Below, in pieces: positions 9,026 to 18,727 of a stretch of 64,000 nucleotides of DNA. The stretch is from Bacillus sp. CHD6a (GTDB taxonomy: Bacteria > Bacillota > Bacilli > Bacillales > Bacillaceae_I). The stretch lies in assembly GCF_001293645.1 (NCBI RefSeq), contig NZ_LBMD01000006.1:209294-273293 (forward strand). The letters run 5' to 3'. Every line of letters begins with the position of its first letter. Position 1 is the stretch's first letter. Below the pieces are notes generated by a model. That model ran no database searches. It saw only the letters and a list, made by a program, of their open reading frames with translations, and was not told the origin of the DNA. A program made the translations under genes and the position numbers.

Positions 9026-10396
9026 GTGCATATCATAGTAGTCGGTGTTAATTATAAAACGGCCCCTGTTGAAATACGTGAAAAACTAACATTTAATCCA
9101 GCTGATCTGAATAAGGCAATGATGGCTCTAAAGGACCAGAAGTCCATTTTAGAAAATATCATTGTTTCTACCTGCAACAGAACGGAAGTCTATGCAGTAG
9201 TTGATCAGTTGCATACTGGACGTTATTATATTAAAGCTTTCCTTGCAGACTGGTTCGGTTTAGACAAGGAAGAGTTTTCTCCTTACTTGAACATTTATGA
9301 AAATGACGGGGCGATGGAGCATTTGTACCGGGTTTCCTGTGGATTAGATTCCATGGTGCTTGGGGAAACACAAATCCTTGGTCAGATCCGCACAAGTTTT
9401 CTTGCCGCACAAGAATATAAAACGGTCGGAACCATTTTTAATCAATTATTTAAACAAGCTATCACTTTAGCGAAACGTGCGCATTCCGAAACAGATATCG
9501 GTTCCAATGCCGTTTCAGTAAGCTATGCAGCGGTGGAGCTTGCCAAAAAGATTTTCGGGGATTTAAAGAACAAGCATGTACTAATTTTAGGCGCAGGGAA
9601 AATGGGAGAACTCGCCGTCCAGAATCTTCACAGCAACGGGGTAGAAAAAGTTACGGTCATCAACCGTACCTTGGAAAAAGCAACAAACCTGGCGAATCGT
9701 TTCGCAGGCCAGGCAAAGTCCATGCAGGAGCTTTCCTGTGCGTTGGTAGAAGCGGATATTCTTATCTCTTCTACCGGTGCCAAAGACTATGTTTTAACTA
9801 AAGACGATATGACCTATGTCGAGCGAATGAGAAAAGGCCGTCCACTCTTTATGGTGGATATTGCGGTTCCACGGGATTTAGACCCGGAATTGGATAAGTT
9901 AGAGAGCGTCTTCTTATACGATATTGACGATCTTGAAGGAATAGTCAATGCCAATTTAGCAGAACGCAAGAAAGCGGCAGAAGAGATTGAACTGTTCATT
10001 GAAGAGGAGATTGTGGAGTTTAAACACTGGTTGAACACACTTGGTGTGGTTCCGGTCATTTCCGCATTACGTCAAAAGGCGCTGGATATTCAATCCGAAA
10101 CGATGCAAAGTATCCAACGAAAACTTCCTCATCTTTCCGAGCGTGAGATTAAGGTCTTAAATAAACATACGAAAAGCATCATCAATCAGATGTTACGCGA
10201 CCCGATTTTACGTGCTAAAGAACTTTCAGCCGAATCTGACGCTAAAGAATCTCTAGAACTGTTCACTAAAATCTTTAATATCGAAGAGGCGGTTCAGCAA
10301 GAAGTTCAAACACAGTATTATACTGTGAAAAAGGAGAAGAATTCTGCGGCTCCTGTAGGAATTCCGCTTCCTCAAGCTGCGACATACAGGTCGTAA
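9026..10396 (+). CDS. hemA: Glutamyl-tRNA reductase
   Basis: It reduces Glu-tRNA with NADPH to glutamate-1-semialdehyde, the committed step of C5 tetrapyrrole synthesis. I choose GTG 9026 as start: G-rich ribosome binding site (9008-9014) lies upstream and the protein then begins [14 protein letters not shown] like B. subtilis HemA; the GTG at 9008 has only a T run before it. The 456-residue protein has catalytic C50 in STCNRTE, the substrate motif [15 protein letters not shown] (106-120), NADPH-binding GAGKMGE (189-195) and a C-terminal dimerisation helix region. First gene of hemAXCDBL. Confidence 0.97.
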   Translation: MHIIVVGVNYKTAPVEIREKLTFNPADLNKAMMALKDQKSILENIIVSTCNRTEVYAVVDQLHTGRYYIKAFLADWFGLDKEEFSPYLNIYENDGAMEHLYRVSCGLDSMVLGETQILGQIRTSFLAAQEYKTVGTIFNQLFKQAITLAKRAHSETDIGSNAVSVSYAAVELAKKIFGDLKNKHVLILGAGKMGELAVQNLHSNGVEKVTVINRTLEKATNLANRFAGQAKSMQELSCALVEADILISSTGAKDYVLTKDDMTYVERMRKGRPLFMVDIAVPRDLDPELDKLESVFLYDIDDLEGIVNANLAERKKAAEEIELFIEEEIVEFKHWLNTLGVVPVISALRQKALDIQSETMQSIQRKLPHLSEREIKVLNKHTKSIINQMLRDPILRAKELSAESDAKESLELFTKIFNIEEAVQQEVQTQYYTVKKEKNSAAPVGIPLPQAATYRS

Positions 10397-10411
10397 GAGA
10401 GGCTGTTAACT

Positions 10412-11245
10412 ATGCTAGAGATGACAATCGCAAGGCTATACGAATTAACGATTCTTCTTTATGCCTTAAGCGTGCTCTTATATTTTATTGATTTTCTTCA
10501 ACATAACCAGAAGGCAAATAAAACAGCCTTCTGGTTACTTGCAATTGTATGGGTATTGCAAACGGTTTTCTTATTTTTACGAATGCTTGATACCGGCAGA
10601 TTCCCAATTTTAACGCTTTATGAGGGGATGTATTTCTATACGTGGGTATTAATTACCTTTTCTCTCATCATTAACAGAATCTTACGGGTTGATTTTATTG
10701 TGTTCTTTACAAATGTCATAGGATTCTTGGTATTGGCATTGCACACGTTCACACCAGTTCAGCATGAATCCCAAGTGGTAGCGCAAGCTCTAGTTTCCGA
10801 GTTGCTCATTATTCACATTACAATGGCAATCCTGTCTTATGGTGCCTTTTCCATTTCTTTCGTATTTTCCTTGTTATATGTCATTCAATATCGATTGTTA
10901 AAGGAGAAAAAGTGGGGCAAACGGTTATTGCGTATTCAGGATTTGGCGAAACTTGATCATATGTCCTATGTTTTGAATGTAATTGGAGTGCCGATGCTCT
11001 TGCTTTCGTTAATATTAGGTAGCATTTGGGCGTCTGTAAAATTGACCGAATTTCAATGGTATGACATGAAAGTGATAGGCTCTTTCATTGTCATCACTGC
11101 ATACAGTTATTATTTTTATCAAAGACTTGCCAAAGGAATAAGTGGGAAGGGTATAGCAAACTGGAATATTGCTGCGTTTTTAGTCGTTCTCATTAACTTT
11201 TTCCTGTTTGGCAGATTATCAAATTTTCATTTTTGGATCTTATAG
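10412..11245 (+). CDS. hemX: HemX, membrane protein of the hem operon
   Basis: A 277-residue integral membrane protein with about eight hydrophobic helices, of the HemX/CcsA-like family. In B. subtilis HemX lowers the cellular level of HemA protein and so limits early heme synthesis. The position between hemA and hemC, with a 15-base gap from hemA, is diagnostic. It lacks the clear tryptophan-rich WWD signature of true cytochrome c assembly proteins, though LGSIWASVKL sits in the corresponding loop. Confidence 0.92.
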   Translation: MLEMTIARLYELTILLYALSVLLYFIDFLQHNQKANKTAFWLLAIVWVLQTVFLFLRMLDTGRFPILTLYEGMYFYTWVLITFSLIINRILRVDFIVFFTNVIGFLVLALHTFTPVQHESQVVAQALVSELLIIHITMAILSYGAFSISFVFSLLYVIQYRLLKEKKWGKRLLRIQDLAKLDHMSYVLNVIGVPMLLLSLILGSIWASVKLTEFQWYDMKVIGSFIVITAYSYYFYQRLAKGISGKGIANWNIAAFLVVLINFFLFGRLSNFHFWIL

Positions 11246-11276
11246 GAATCCCATCGGCTTTGGGTAAGGAGGAAAT

Positions 11277-12209
11277 ATGAGAAAAATAATTGTAGGTTCT
11301 AGAAGAAGTAAGCTTGCTTTAACCCAAACGAACTGGGTCATCGACCAACTGAAGGCATTAGGTGCGCCTTTTAGTTTTGAAGTAAAAGAAATTGTCACAA
11401 AGGGAGATCAAATCCTGGATGTTACTTTATCTAAAGTTGGTGGGAAAGGCCTTTTTGTAAAAGAGATTGAACAAGCGATGCTTGATAAAGAAATAGATAT
11501 GGCCGTTCACAGCATGAAAGATATGCCGGCAGTACTACCAGAAGGCTTGATGATTGGGTGCATTCCTTTCCGTGAAGATCACAGAGATGCATTCATTTCT
11601 AAGGATCATGTAAAATTTGCTGATCTGCCAAGTGGCTCTATTGTGGGGACTAGTAGCCTGCGACGTGGAGCACAGTTGCTAGCTAAACGTCCGGATCTTG
11701 AAATTAAATGGATTCGTGGAAATATTGACACAAGACTCGCTAAGCTTCAAAACGAAAACTATGATGCCATTATTTTAGCTGCAGCAGGCCTTTCGAGAAT
11801 GGGTTGGTCAAAAGATGTTGTAACGGAATTCCTGGATGAAGATCTATGCTTGCCAGCAGTTGGCCAAGGAGCTCTTTCCATTGAATGCCGTGAAGATGAT
11901 GCAGAATTGCTTGAAGTTTTAGCGTTATTCACGGATTCTGTGACACAAAAAGCAGTCACGGCAGAACGTGCTTTCCTTCACAAAATGGAAGGCGGATGCC
12001 AGGTGCCTATCGCTGGATATGCAACTGTGGGTCAGGATGAAACCATTACACTGACGGTATTAGTAGGTGCCCCGGATGGTTCTCTGCTATATAAAGAAAG
12101 AATTACAGGGACAGATGCAATGAAGGTCGGATTGGAAGCTGCCGAGAGTCTGACGGCACAGGGTGGAAAGAAATTAATCGATGATGTGAAAAAGGAGCTG
12201 GATCAGTAA
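11277..12209 (+). CDS. hemC: Porphobilinogen deaminase (hydroxymethylbilane synthase)
   Basis: It polymerises four porphobilinogens to hydroxymethylbilane. The 310-residue protein has the catalytic aspartate in HSMKDMP (D82), cofactor-binding arginines in [11 protein letters not shown] (124-134) and RGNIDTR, and the dipyrromethane cofactor cysteine C241 in [11 protein letters not shown]. The ribosome binding site AAGGAGGAA precedes the ATG. Its stop codon shares one base with the hemD start (TAATG), indicating coupled translation with the next enzyme of the pathway. Confidence 0.98.
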   Translation: MRKIIVGSRRSKLALTQTNWVIDQLKALGAPFSFEVKEIVTKGDQILDVTLSKVGGKGLFVKEIEQAMLDKEIDMAVHSMKDMPAVLPEGLMIGCIPFREDHRDAFISKDHVKFADLPSGSIVGTSSLRRGAQLLAKRPDLEIKWIRGNIDTRLAKLQNENYDAIILAAAGLSRMGWSKDVVTEFLDEDLCLPAVGQGALSIECREDDAELLEVLALFTDSVTQKAVTAERAFLHKMEGGCQVPIAGYATVGQDETITLTVLVGAPDGSLLYKERITGTDAMKVGLEAAESLTAQGGKKLIDDVKKELDQ

Positions 12210-12955
12210 TGGATCGTACTTTGCCTTTAGCCGATAAACGCATTCTTATTACAAGAAGCAAAGAGCAGGCAAGGTACTTTTCCAAGCAGATTCAGTCACT
12301 CGGAGGGACCTCGCTTGAAGTCCCTCTTATTCAATTTCAACAGGTTTCGAATTACGAAAGTGTCGCTGCCGATATTAAGGCAAACATAGCAGACTATGAG
12401 TGGATTGTATTTACGAGTGTAAACGGTGTGAACTATTTCTTTGAACTCTATCAAGGTCATTTGCCAAACAAGATTGCAGTGGTCGGAGCGAAAACAAAAC
12501 AAGCAATGGAAGCGCTTGGATATAAAGTGGACCTTGTACCAAATAGGTTTTCTGCAGAAGATTTGGTAGATAGTTTTGCAAAAGAGACAATCAGTTCGAT
12601 TTTACTTGTTCAAGGCAATCTCGCTCGGCCCCTTTTACGTGAAGAACTTAGTAGAATAGGGTACAATGTTAAGCAGATAGTTGTCTATGAAAACATGATT
12701 CGAGTGCCAGAGGAAAAGGAATGGAAATGGCTGAAAGAGGGAAGAGTTGACCTATACACATTTACTAGCCCTTCAACTGTGCATAACTATATGGAACTTT
12801 TCGGGCTGCCAAAAGGTCCGGTGGCAACCATTGGCCCAATAACGAGAAATGCTGCAGAAAAAGCTGGAATTAATGTGGCAATCAGTCCATCTGAGTATAC
12901 AATGGACGGTCTCTTAGAAGAGATCGTGCAATATTTTAAAAGGGAGGATACATAA
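12209..12955 (+). CDS. hemD: Uroporphyrinogen-III synthase
   Basis: It cyclises hydroxymethylbilane with inversion of ring D. The 248-residue protein has the weakly conserved two-lobe HemD fold; recognisable blocks are [15 protein letters not shown] at the start, [13 protein letters not shown] near 70 and the C-terminal [16 protein letters not shown] plus [17 protein letters not shown]. It is coupled to hemC by a one-base overlap and followed one base later by hemB. Identification rests on these motifs and the operon position. Confidence 0.95.
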   Translation: MDRTLPLADKRILITRSKEQARYFSKQIQSLGGTSLEVPLIQFQQVSNYESVAADIKANIADYEWIVFTSVNGVNYFFELYQGHLPNKIAVVGAKTKQAMEALGYKVDLVPNRFSAEDLVDSFAKETISSILLVQGNLARPLLREELSRIGYNVKQIVVYENMIRVPEEKEWKWLKEGRVDLYTFTSPSTVHNYMELFGLPKGPVATIGPITRNAAEKAGINVAISPSEYTMDGLLEEIVQYFKREDT

Positions 12956-12956
12956 T

Positions 12957-13937
12957 ATGAAAGACTTGCAATTTACTCGTCATCGCAGATTACGAAATTC
13001 AGATAACATGCGCTCATTGGTGCGTGAAACATATCTACATAAGGAAGACTTTATCTACCCAATTTTTGTAGTGGAAGGGGAAAATATCAAGAAGGAAGTT
13101 CCTTCCATGCCTGGCGTGTACCACCTGTCCTTGGATCTGTTAAATGCGGAAATGGCGGAAGTTATGGATCTAGGAATCAAATCAGTTATTGTGTTCGGTG
13201 TGCCGAAAGAAAAAGATGAAGTGGGAACGCAAGCCTACCATGACCATGGCATTGTGCAGCAGGCAATCTCCCAAATTAAAGAAAGCTTCCCAGCGCTTGT
13301 AGTTATTGCAGATACATGTCTGTGCCAATATACGTCCCACGGTCACTGCGGGATTGTGGAAGAGGGTCGGATTTTAAATGATCCAACACTTGACCTGTTG
13401 GCGCGCACAGCTGTCAGCCAAGCACGTGCCGGCGCGGACATCATTGCTCCTTCAAACATGATGGACGGATTTGTTGCGGCAATCCGTGCAGGGTTGGATG
13501 AGAACGGCTTTGAAGATGTACCGATCATGTCCTATGCTGTAAAATACTCGTCCGCTTTCTATGGTCCATTCCGTGATGCAGCACACAGCTCCCCTCAATT
13601 CGGAGACAGAAAAACGTATCAAATGGACCCTGCAAATCGCCAAGAAGCACTTCGTGAAGCAGAGTCTGACATGCTAGAAGGAGCGGACTTCCTAATTGTG
13701 AAACCTGCCATGGCATACTTAGACATCATCCGTGATGTGAAAAATAACTTCAATGTTCCTGTCGTAGCCTATAATGTGAGTGGCGAATACTCCATGATCA
13801 AAGCGGCAGCCATGAACGGATGGATCAACGAACGAGAAGTAGTGATGGAAAAACTAATAGGCATGAAGCGTGCCGGTGTAGACCTCATCATCACCTACTA
13901 CGCAAAAGACGTGGCGCGTTGGTTGGATGAGAAGTAA
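12957..13937 (+). CDS. hemB: Delta-aminolevulinic acid dehydratase (porphobilinogen synthase)
   Basis: It condenses two 5-aminolevulinate molecules to porphobilinogen. The 326-residue protein carries both active-site lysines, K196 in [17 protein letters not shown] and Schiff-base K249 in [13 protein letters not shown]. The cysteine cluster C121, C123 and C131 ([13 protein letters not shown]) identifies the zinc-dependent subclass. The ribosome binding site GGGAGG lies in the end of hemD. A composite repeat separates it from hemL. Confidence 0.98.
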   Translation: MKDLQFTRHRRLRNSDNMRSLVRETYLHKEDFIYPIFVVEGENIKKEVPSMPGVYHLSLDLLNAEMAEVMDLGIKSVIVFGVPKEKDEVGTQAYHDHGIVQQAISQIKESFPALVVIADTCLCQYTSHGHCGIVEEGRILNDPTLDLLARTAVSQARAGADIIAPSNMMDGFVAAIRAGLDENGFEDVPIMSYAVKYSSAFYGPFRDAAHSSPQFGDRKTYQMDPANRQEALREAESDMLEGADFLIVKPAMAYLDIIRDVKNNFNVPVVAYNVSGEYSMIKAAAMNGWINEREVVMEKLIGMKRAGVDLIITYYAKDVARWLDEK

Positions 13938-13956
13938 TAACCTGATTTACTAGGAT

Positions 13957-14140
13957 GAGTGGATTGGAGCGGAAGGCACTTGACTCCTCGAAAATGCCTA
14001 CGCATTTTCTTCGTGCGATGTCTTGCTGTCGAAGCATTCCTTGTCCTGCGGAAAGAAGGGACAGGGATGACCCCGCAGGCGCAGCCGAGGAGGCTTCTGG
14101 ACCGCCCGCGTAAAGCAAGTGCCTGCAGCGAAAAGGAACG
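13957..14140 (+). repeat. Copy 4 of the ~125-bp repeat, with an internal extra segment
   Basis: It opens with GTGGATTGGAGCGGAAGG and GACTCCT, is interrupted by about 70 bases of unrelated sequence (AAAATGCCTACGCATTTTC onward), then resumes with GACCCCGCAGGCGCAGCCG and GAGGAGGCTTC. Arms CACTTGACTCC and AAGCAAGTGCC complement each other. It sits inside the hem operon between hemB and hemL. Confidence 0.65.
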
Positions 14141-14191
14141 GTTAAGTTTAAGTTGTAATCCATTTCAGTTAAAAGAAAGGATGATAGAAGA

Positions 14192-15481
14192 ATGAGAAGT
14201 TATGAAAAGTCTAAAGAAGCTTTTATAGAAGCATCCAAACTGATGCCAGGCGGCGTGAACAGCCCAGTACGTGCCTTTAAATCAGTAGACATGGACCCAA
14301 TCTTCATGGAGCGAGGAAAAGGCTCTAAAATATACGACGTGGACGGTAACGAATACATAGATTATGTCCTTTCTTGGGGACCACTAATCCACGGCCACTC
14401 CAATGACCGCGTTGTGGAAGCTATTAAAAAGGTAACAGAATCAGGAACAAGCTTTGGTGCTCCAACACTAATCGAGAACGATCTTGCTAAGCTTGTCATT
14501 GAAAGAGTACCATCCATCGAAGTAGTCCGTATGGTTAGCTCCGGAACTGAAGCTACGATGAGCGCACTTCGTTTAGCACGTGGATATACAGGACGCAACA
14601 AGATCATCAAGTTTGAAGGCTGCTATCATGGCCATGGCGATTCCTTGTTGATTAAAGCAGGTTCTGGTGTCGCTACGCTTGGATTGCCAGACAGCCCGGG
14701 TGTACCAGAAGGTGTCGCGCAAAACACGATTACCGTGCCTTACAATGACTTGGAAAGCATCCGTTATGCATTCAAGGAATTCGGAGAAGATATCGCAGGT
14801 GTCATTGTAGAACCTGTAGCTGGAAACATGGGAGTGGTTCCGCCGCAACCAGGTTTCTTGGAAGGCTTGCGTGAGGTAACAACGGAATATGGCGCAGTAT
14901 TAATCTTTGATGAAGTAATGACTGGTTTCCGAGTGGATTATCATTGCGCGCAAGGATATTACGGCGTAACACCTGACTTAACATGTCTTGGTAAAGTTAT
15001 CGGCGGAGGGCTTCCTGTTGGCGCATACGGCGGTAAAAAAGAAATCATGGCACAGATTGCACCAAGCGGCCCGATCTATCAGGCTGGAACTTTGTCTGGT
15101 AACCCGCTTGCTATGACAGCTGGATATGAAACCTTGGCACAACTGACTCCTGAAACGTATAAAGCATTTGCCAAAAAAGCTGATCGTCTGGAAGAGGGAA
15201 TTGTCGCTTTAGGTAAGAAATACGATGTGCCAGTATCGGTAAACCGTGCAGGTTCTATGATTGGTTTCTTCTTCAATAGTGAGGAAGTTGTGAACTATGA
15301 TGTGGCGAAGTCTTCAGATTTAGGATATTTCGCAAAGTTTTTCCGTGAGATGGCAAACAATGGAGTATTCCTGCCACCATCCCAATTTGAAGGATTATTC
15401 TTATCCACAGCTCATAGTGATGAGGATATTGAAAAAACATTAGAAGCGATTGAAAAATCGTTTGCTGCGATAAAAGGATAA
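14192..15481 (+). CDS. hemL: Glutamate-1-semialdehyde 2,1-aminomutase
   Basis: A PLP enzyme that converts glutamate-1-semialdehyde to 5-aminolevulinate, the step after HemA. The 429-residue class III aminotransferase-fold protein has the PLP lysine K268 in [15 protein letters not shown], the cofactor aspartate in [12 protein letters not shown] (D240) and the substrate motif [10 protein letters not shown] near the N-terminus. The ribosome binding site AAAGGATGATAG precedes the ATG. Last gene of the hem operon, followed by a strong terminator. A repeat lies between it and hemB, but no terminator was seen there. Confidence 0.98.
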   Translation: MRSYEKSKEAFIEASKLMPGGVNSPVRAFKSVDMDPIFMERGKGSKIYDVDGNEYIDYVLSWGPLIHGHSNDRVVEAIKKVTESGTSFGAPTLIENDLAKLVIERVPSIEVVRMVSSGTEATMSALRLARGYTGRNKIIKFEGCYHGHGDSLLIKAGSGVATLGLPDSPGVPEGVAQNTITVPYNDLESIRYAFKEFGEDIAGVIVEPVAGNMGVVPPQPGFLEGLREVTTEYGAVLIFDEVMTGFRVDYHCAQGYYGVTPDLTCLGKVIGGGLPVGAYGGKKEIMAQIAPSGPIYQAGTLSGNPLAMTAGYETLAQLTPETYKAFAKKADRLEEGIVALGKKYDVPVSVNRAGSMIGFFFNSEEVVNYDVAKSSDLGYFAKFFREMANNGVFLPPSQFEGLFLSTAHSDEDIEKTLEAIEKSFAAIKG

Positions 15482-15499
15482 TGAGATTTATTCTCTCTG

Positions 15500-15541
15500 C
15501 CCGTTCTTATGCATTGCTAAAATGCGTAAGGACGGGTTTTT
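15500..15541 (+). terminator. Terminator of the hem operon
   Basis: Long stem CCCGTTCTTATGCATT paired with AATGCGTAAGGACGGG, then TTTTT, starting 19 bases after the hemL stop. Confidence 0.9.
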
Positions 15542-15577
15542 GTGTTTTGTTTTTTTTGGGGGGAGGGTTGGTTGTGC

Positions 15578-15640
15578 ATTTCCCAAGTGAGCTTCTACAT
15601 TTCCCAGCATTACTTCTACCGTTCAAAAGAAACCTTCTAC
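15578..15640 (-). repeat. Three-unit array with exact 21-bp period
   Basis: Read on the minus strand, three consecutive 21-base units each begin GTAGAAG and two end in TGGGAAAT (15620-15640, 15599-15619, 15578-15598). The same motif family forms a six-unit array at 23842-23967. Confidence 0.75.
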
Positions 15641-15824
15641 ACTTAACCCAAAAACCACAAACAAAATCAAACCAACATACCACCAAGATCAAACAACCTA
15701 ACATCAAATCACATGCAAAAACATACAATCTACTAACCACCCCAAATTTCAAAGCCCCCTTCGCCAAACACCGTAAATCTCCTGCAAGGGTCTGACCCCC
15801 TTTTCAAATTTTTCTTTCAACTAT
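15631..15824. other. Gene-free stretch: G-depleted segment and a GGTCTGACC hairpin repeat
   Basis: From 15631 to 15753 the plus strand has only two G residues in 123 bases (15687, 15715) and is mainly A and C. At 15788-15804 lies GGGTCTGACCCCCTTTT, which recurs at 60130-60146. No reading frame here has a ribosome binding site or recognisable product. Confidence 0.6.
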
Positions 15825-15853
15825 TCATATTCTCCCAAATTCCATCATACATC
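15825..15853 (+). promoter_or_regulatory. Sigma-E-type promoter of spoVID
   Basis: -35 element TCATATT (15825-15831), 14-base spacer, -10 element CATACATC (15846-15853). This is a close match to the sigma-E consensus (KMATATT, N14-15, CATACAHT), 48 bases before the spoVID start. Mother-cell sigma-E control of spoVID is known in B. subtilis. Confidence 0.75.
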
Positions 15854-15900
15854 TTTATTGATATAGTAAATTTTTGATAGGTGTGAAAGGAGGAACCCCT

Positions 15901-17160
15901 TTGTCTTCAGAACAGCAATCGTGCTTGCGGTTTTCAGTAGAGGAGTCTATATGGTTTCAAAAGGGACAGGAAGTATCTGAGCTCATCTCCATTGCGTTAG
16001 ATCCTGATATACAAATTTATGAGCAGGACCAATATGTTTCCATACGTGGAGCTTTATTATTAGCGGGGGAATATCATGTGAATGCGGAGGCGGACGATGA
16101 GGAGGAGTATCAACCTCAAGCCCGTGTTGTACAGGAAGTAGAGCAGCGAGAAGATGGTGTCTGCGTATTGAACCATCGCTTTCCGGTCGATATTACGATT
16201 CCAAAGAACAGAATTCAAAGTTTAGACGATATTTATGTGGCGATAGAGTCATTCGACTACAGCGTGCCAACTAGAGGCTGCTTGCAATTGGATGCAGAGT
16301 TGTCCATCTCTGGTATTTATGGCCATCAACAAAGTGCCCCGGCCTGGGAAGAGGATCAGGAAGAATCATTTGAATATGAAGTGGAACCAAATCGGGACCA
16401 TGAAGAATCATATGCTTCACAAAACCAATCACATCTATACGATCAAGAAACAGAGGAAGAAACAGATCAAGATACTGAACAAGAAACAGCTGATACACAA
16501 GAAGAACAAGAAGAAGCGTTTGAATACGAGCCAATGTATCGAAGTGCAAACTCCGATAATGAATTTGAAGAAGATACCTACCAGTACTATACCGAGGATG
16601 ATGAAGACGAAGAAGAAGAAATCCTCAATCAAGATGAGATAGATAGAAATATGCAATACAACTACAATGAAGAAGGCGAATATGCCCCATTTGAAGTAGA
16701 GGCAAGAAAAACGCCTGCGGTAGAGGAAGAAGCGCCATATAATCCTGCTGACTTTATTTATCAAAATAAAGAAGAGGACGCGTATGCCCCGCTACATTCC
16801 TTACATGGAGGGAAACACTATCAGAACGAGGACGAAGCATCAAACGTTGTCTCCCTATTTGATAAAAGGAAGGGCCAACAGGCGGTTGCAGATCCGCATC
16901 AATATGAGGATTATTCCGAGGAACCAAGAGATGAGAACGATTTATCTCTGACCAAAATTTTTGCAGATGAAGGTGGAGAGGATTTCACCAAATTGAAAAT
17001 ATGCATCGTTCAGCAAGGAGAGTCAATGGACCATATTGCTGAACGATATGATGTCTCCATCCAGCAGTTGATCAGGGTCAATAGGCTTTCCACAGATGAC
17101 CACATCAACGAAGGGCAGTTGTTATATATTCCGGTAAAGGCTTCCTCTAAGAGTCAATAA
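15901..17160 (+). CDS. spoVID: Spore coat encasement/morphogenesis protein SpoVID
   Basis: SpoVID, with SpoIVA and SafA, directs coat proteins to surround the forespore. The start is TTG 15901, seven bases after a perfect AAAGGAGG; the TTG at 15874 has no ribosome binding site. The 419-residue product begins with the conserved SpoVID block LRFSVEESIWFQKGQEVSEL, has a long glutamate-rich middle of low complexity (about 145-320), and ends with a LysM domain (about 370-415) containing QGESMDHIAERYDVS and LYIP. The middle is highly variable in the family. A sigma-E-type promoter lies upstream; ysxE follows. Confidence 0.94.
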   Translation: MSSEQQSCLRFSVEESIWFQKGQEVSELISIALDPDIQIYEQDQYVSIRGALLLAGEYHVNAEADDEEEYQPQARVVQEVEQREDGVCVLNHRFPVDITIPKNRIQSLDDIYVAIESFDYSVPTRGCLQLDAELSISGIYGHQQSAPAWEEDQEESFEYEVEPNRDHEESYASQNQSHLYDQETEEETDQDTEQETADTQEEQEEAFEYEPMYRSANSDNEFEEDTYQYYTEDDEDEEEEILNQDEIDRNMQYNYNEEGEYAPFEVEARKTPAVEEEAPYNPADFIYQNKEEDAYAPLHSLHGGKHYQNEDEASNVVSLFDKRKGQQAVADPHQYEDYSEEPRDENDLSLTKIFADEGGEDFTKLKICIVQQGESMDHIAERYDVSIQQLIRVNRLSTDDHINEGQLLYIPVKASSKSQ

Positions 17161-17174
17161 CCGGCTTTAGAGGA

Positions 17175-17210
17175 AAGTGAGGAGGGGGTGACCTTTCTCA
17201 CTTCTTTTTT
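17175..17210 (+). terminator. Short hairpin with T run between spoVID and ysxE
   Basis: Stem AAGTGAG/CTCACTT with a 15-base loop and TTTTTT one base later. Weak; it may attenuate transcription into ysxE rather than end it. Confidence 0.45.
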
Positions 17211-17244
17211 ACCTGTAAAATATCAGAGGAAGTGAGTTTTCGCG

Positions 17245-18285
17245 ATGCAGACAAATGAGCGAAGCGTAGAAGAGTTAGTGTATCAATATGGCATCGTACC
17301 TGAATATATCGAACAACACAGTGGGGTTTGGCGAGTTGCAACGAATAAAGGAGCATTTGCTCTTAAAAAGATAAGGAAAGAACAGGCATATCCATTATTC
17401 CGCAATATTCATTCCCTTTTTCAGCGTGGAATTAAGACGGTTGTACCTATCTATCAAACAAGGCAAGGCTATTATTTTATTGAAAGTTATTCAGATGCAT
17501 ACTACTTGATGCCGTGGATTGAGGACAATGAGGAGCGAGAGCTGGATTTCAAGGACAGCTTGATGTTCAAAGAGCTAGCCAAACTTCATAGCATGACGGT
17601 TCAAGAAAAAGAGTATCCAGAAGAGGAGTTCACCGCATTTTACGACCGGCTTTCGGAGGAATGGACGAAAGAGCAAGAGGACTTAGAGAAATTTGTGGAT
17701 GTATGTGAGAAAAAGCTGTATATGTCCCCTTTCGAGCTTCAAGTATGCACTTACGCCCATGAAGTATCACTTGCACAGAAGTTTTCCCTACAAAAACTGG
17801 AAAACTGGCAGGAGGCGGTAAAGGAAACAAAAAAACACCGTGTAGCCATCACACATGGAAGGGTATCATTTCACCACTTTGTAAAAGATACAGAGGGCAG
17901 GGGCTATTTTATTAGCTGGGAACGAGCAAAGCAAGCCGCACCTGCAAACGACCTTATCTCTTTTTATCAACGATATTTGAGAACATATCCACTTTTTTGT
18001 GATGACTGTATTGACTGGTTCTATGAATATCAAAAGGGATTCAGCTTGCAAGAATATGAAAAAGATCTTACGCTAAGTTACCTTTCGCATCCTGCGTCAT
18101 TTATGCAGGCAATAACGCAGTTTCAACAGCCCCCGAACCCAAACCAAAGAAGAGCACACTCTGAGCGAGAGTTAGTGAAAAAAATTCAGGGAAGCTATTG
18201 GCTGACCAAAAACATTGAGTATGTAGCAGGCAGAATCAATCAGATTGAAGAGCAAAACAAAAACAAAGAGGCCCAAACCAGTTAA
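17245..18285 (+). CDS. ysxE: YsxE, CotS-family spore coat protein
   Basis: A 346-residue member of the CotS/YsxE branch of the aminoglycoside-phosphotransferase fold, associated with the spore coat in B. subtilis. The N-lobe lysine is visible in GAFALKKIRKEQA. A basic loop carries AITHGRVSFHHFVKD, in place of the usual HGD catalytic motif, and no DxD follows; I infer that phosphotransfer activity is doubtful. It lies downstream of spoVID as in B. subtilis, and the stop codon falls inside a terminator hairpin. Confidence 0.93.
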   Translation: MQTNERSVEELVYQYGIVPEYIEQHSGVWRVATNKGAFALKKIRKEQAYPLFRNIHSLFQRGIKTVVPIYQTRQGYYFIESYSDAYYLMPWIEDNEERELDFKDSLMFKELAKLHSMTVQEKEYPEEEFTAFYDRLSEEWTKEQEDLEKFVDVCEKKLYMSPFELQVCTYAHEVSLAQKFSLQKLENWQEAVKETKKHRVAITHGRVSFHHFVKDTEGRGYFISWERAKQAAPANDLISFYQRYLRTYPLFCDDCIDWFYEYQKGFSLQEYEKDLTLSYLSHPASFMQAITQFQQPPNPNQRRAHSERELVKKIQGSYWLTKNIEYVAGRINQIEEQNKNKEAQTS

Positions 18286-18305
18286 GCTGGATGGGCCTTT
18301 TTATT
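18268..18305 (+). terminator. Terminator overlapping the ysxE stop codon
   Basis: Stem AGGCCCA/TGGGCCT with an inner CCAG/CTGG stem, then TTTTT. The ysxE TAA lies in the loop. Confidence 0.85.
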
Positions 18306-18337
18306 GAAAAATAGTTTTATTAAAAATGCAGTAACCA

Positions 18338-18688
18338 TGTTGATTGTAGTGGAAGGCGCGTAGACTCCTACGGGAGGAAGGGAGATGGGAGACCCCGCAA
18401 CGAAGTGAGGCCAATGAAAAACTGATAAAATAAAGTTTTTTATTTATTCCTAGCTGTTGATTGGAGCAAAAGGCGAAGACTCCTGAGGGAGATAGCGCTA
18501 GGTGGAGACCCCGCAGGCGTAGCCGAGGAGGCTCCAGCAGCGCCCCTAGGAAAGCGAAGCCATTTGCAGAAATCAACAGCGCTGTTTATAAAAATACTAA
18601 AATCAAGACTTTTTCAGTGGCCTCAACAAAGTGAGGAGGCTCCCGGACCGCCCGTGGAAAGCGGAGCGCCTGGAACGAAAATCAACAG
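18338..18688 (+). repeat. Nested repeat block: copy 5 split by an insertion carrying copy 6
   Basis: The left half of one repeat (18338-18410, from TGTTGATTGTAGTGG to CGAAGTGAGG) and a right half (18621-18688, from CAACAAAGTGAGGAGGCTC to ATCAACAG) flank about 210 bases. The insert has inverted ends, GGCCAATGAAAAA and TTTTTCAGTGGCC, and contains a complete repeat copy (18454-18579). This block fills the 442-base gap between ysxE and the convergent transducer gene. Confidence 0.65.
18454..18579 (+). repeat. Copy 6 of the ~125-bp repeat, complete
   Basis: Perfect inverted ends CTGTTGATT and AATCAACAG with all internal blocks present (GACTCCTGAGGGAGATAGCG, GAGACCCCGCAGGCGTAGCC, GAGGAGGCTCCAGC). 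Confidence 0.85.
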
Positions 18689-18727
18689 GTAAGTGTAAAA
18701 AATATATAATACTAGGGTACTAATAAA

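Noticed and set aside
13959..14195. Open frames across the hemB-hemL gap
   Set aside because: They lie on a composite copy of the intergenic repeat and lack ribosome binding sites.
15481..15795. Open frames over the hem operon terminator and the A/C-rich gap
   Set aside because: They cover a terminator, a 21-base repeat array and a G-poor stretch, with no ribosome binding site; composition is repeat-like rather than coding.
16292..16764. Long open frames on both strands inside spoVID
   Set aside because: They arise from the GAA/GAG-rich acidic coding sequence of spoVID; no ribosome binding site or plausible product.
18409..18622. Complete insertion sequence
   Set aside because: The inverted-ended segment is only about 210 bases and encodes no transposase.
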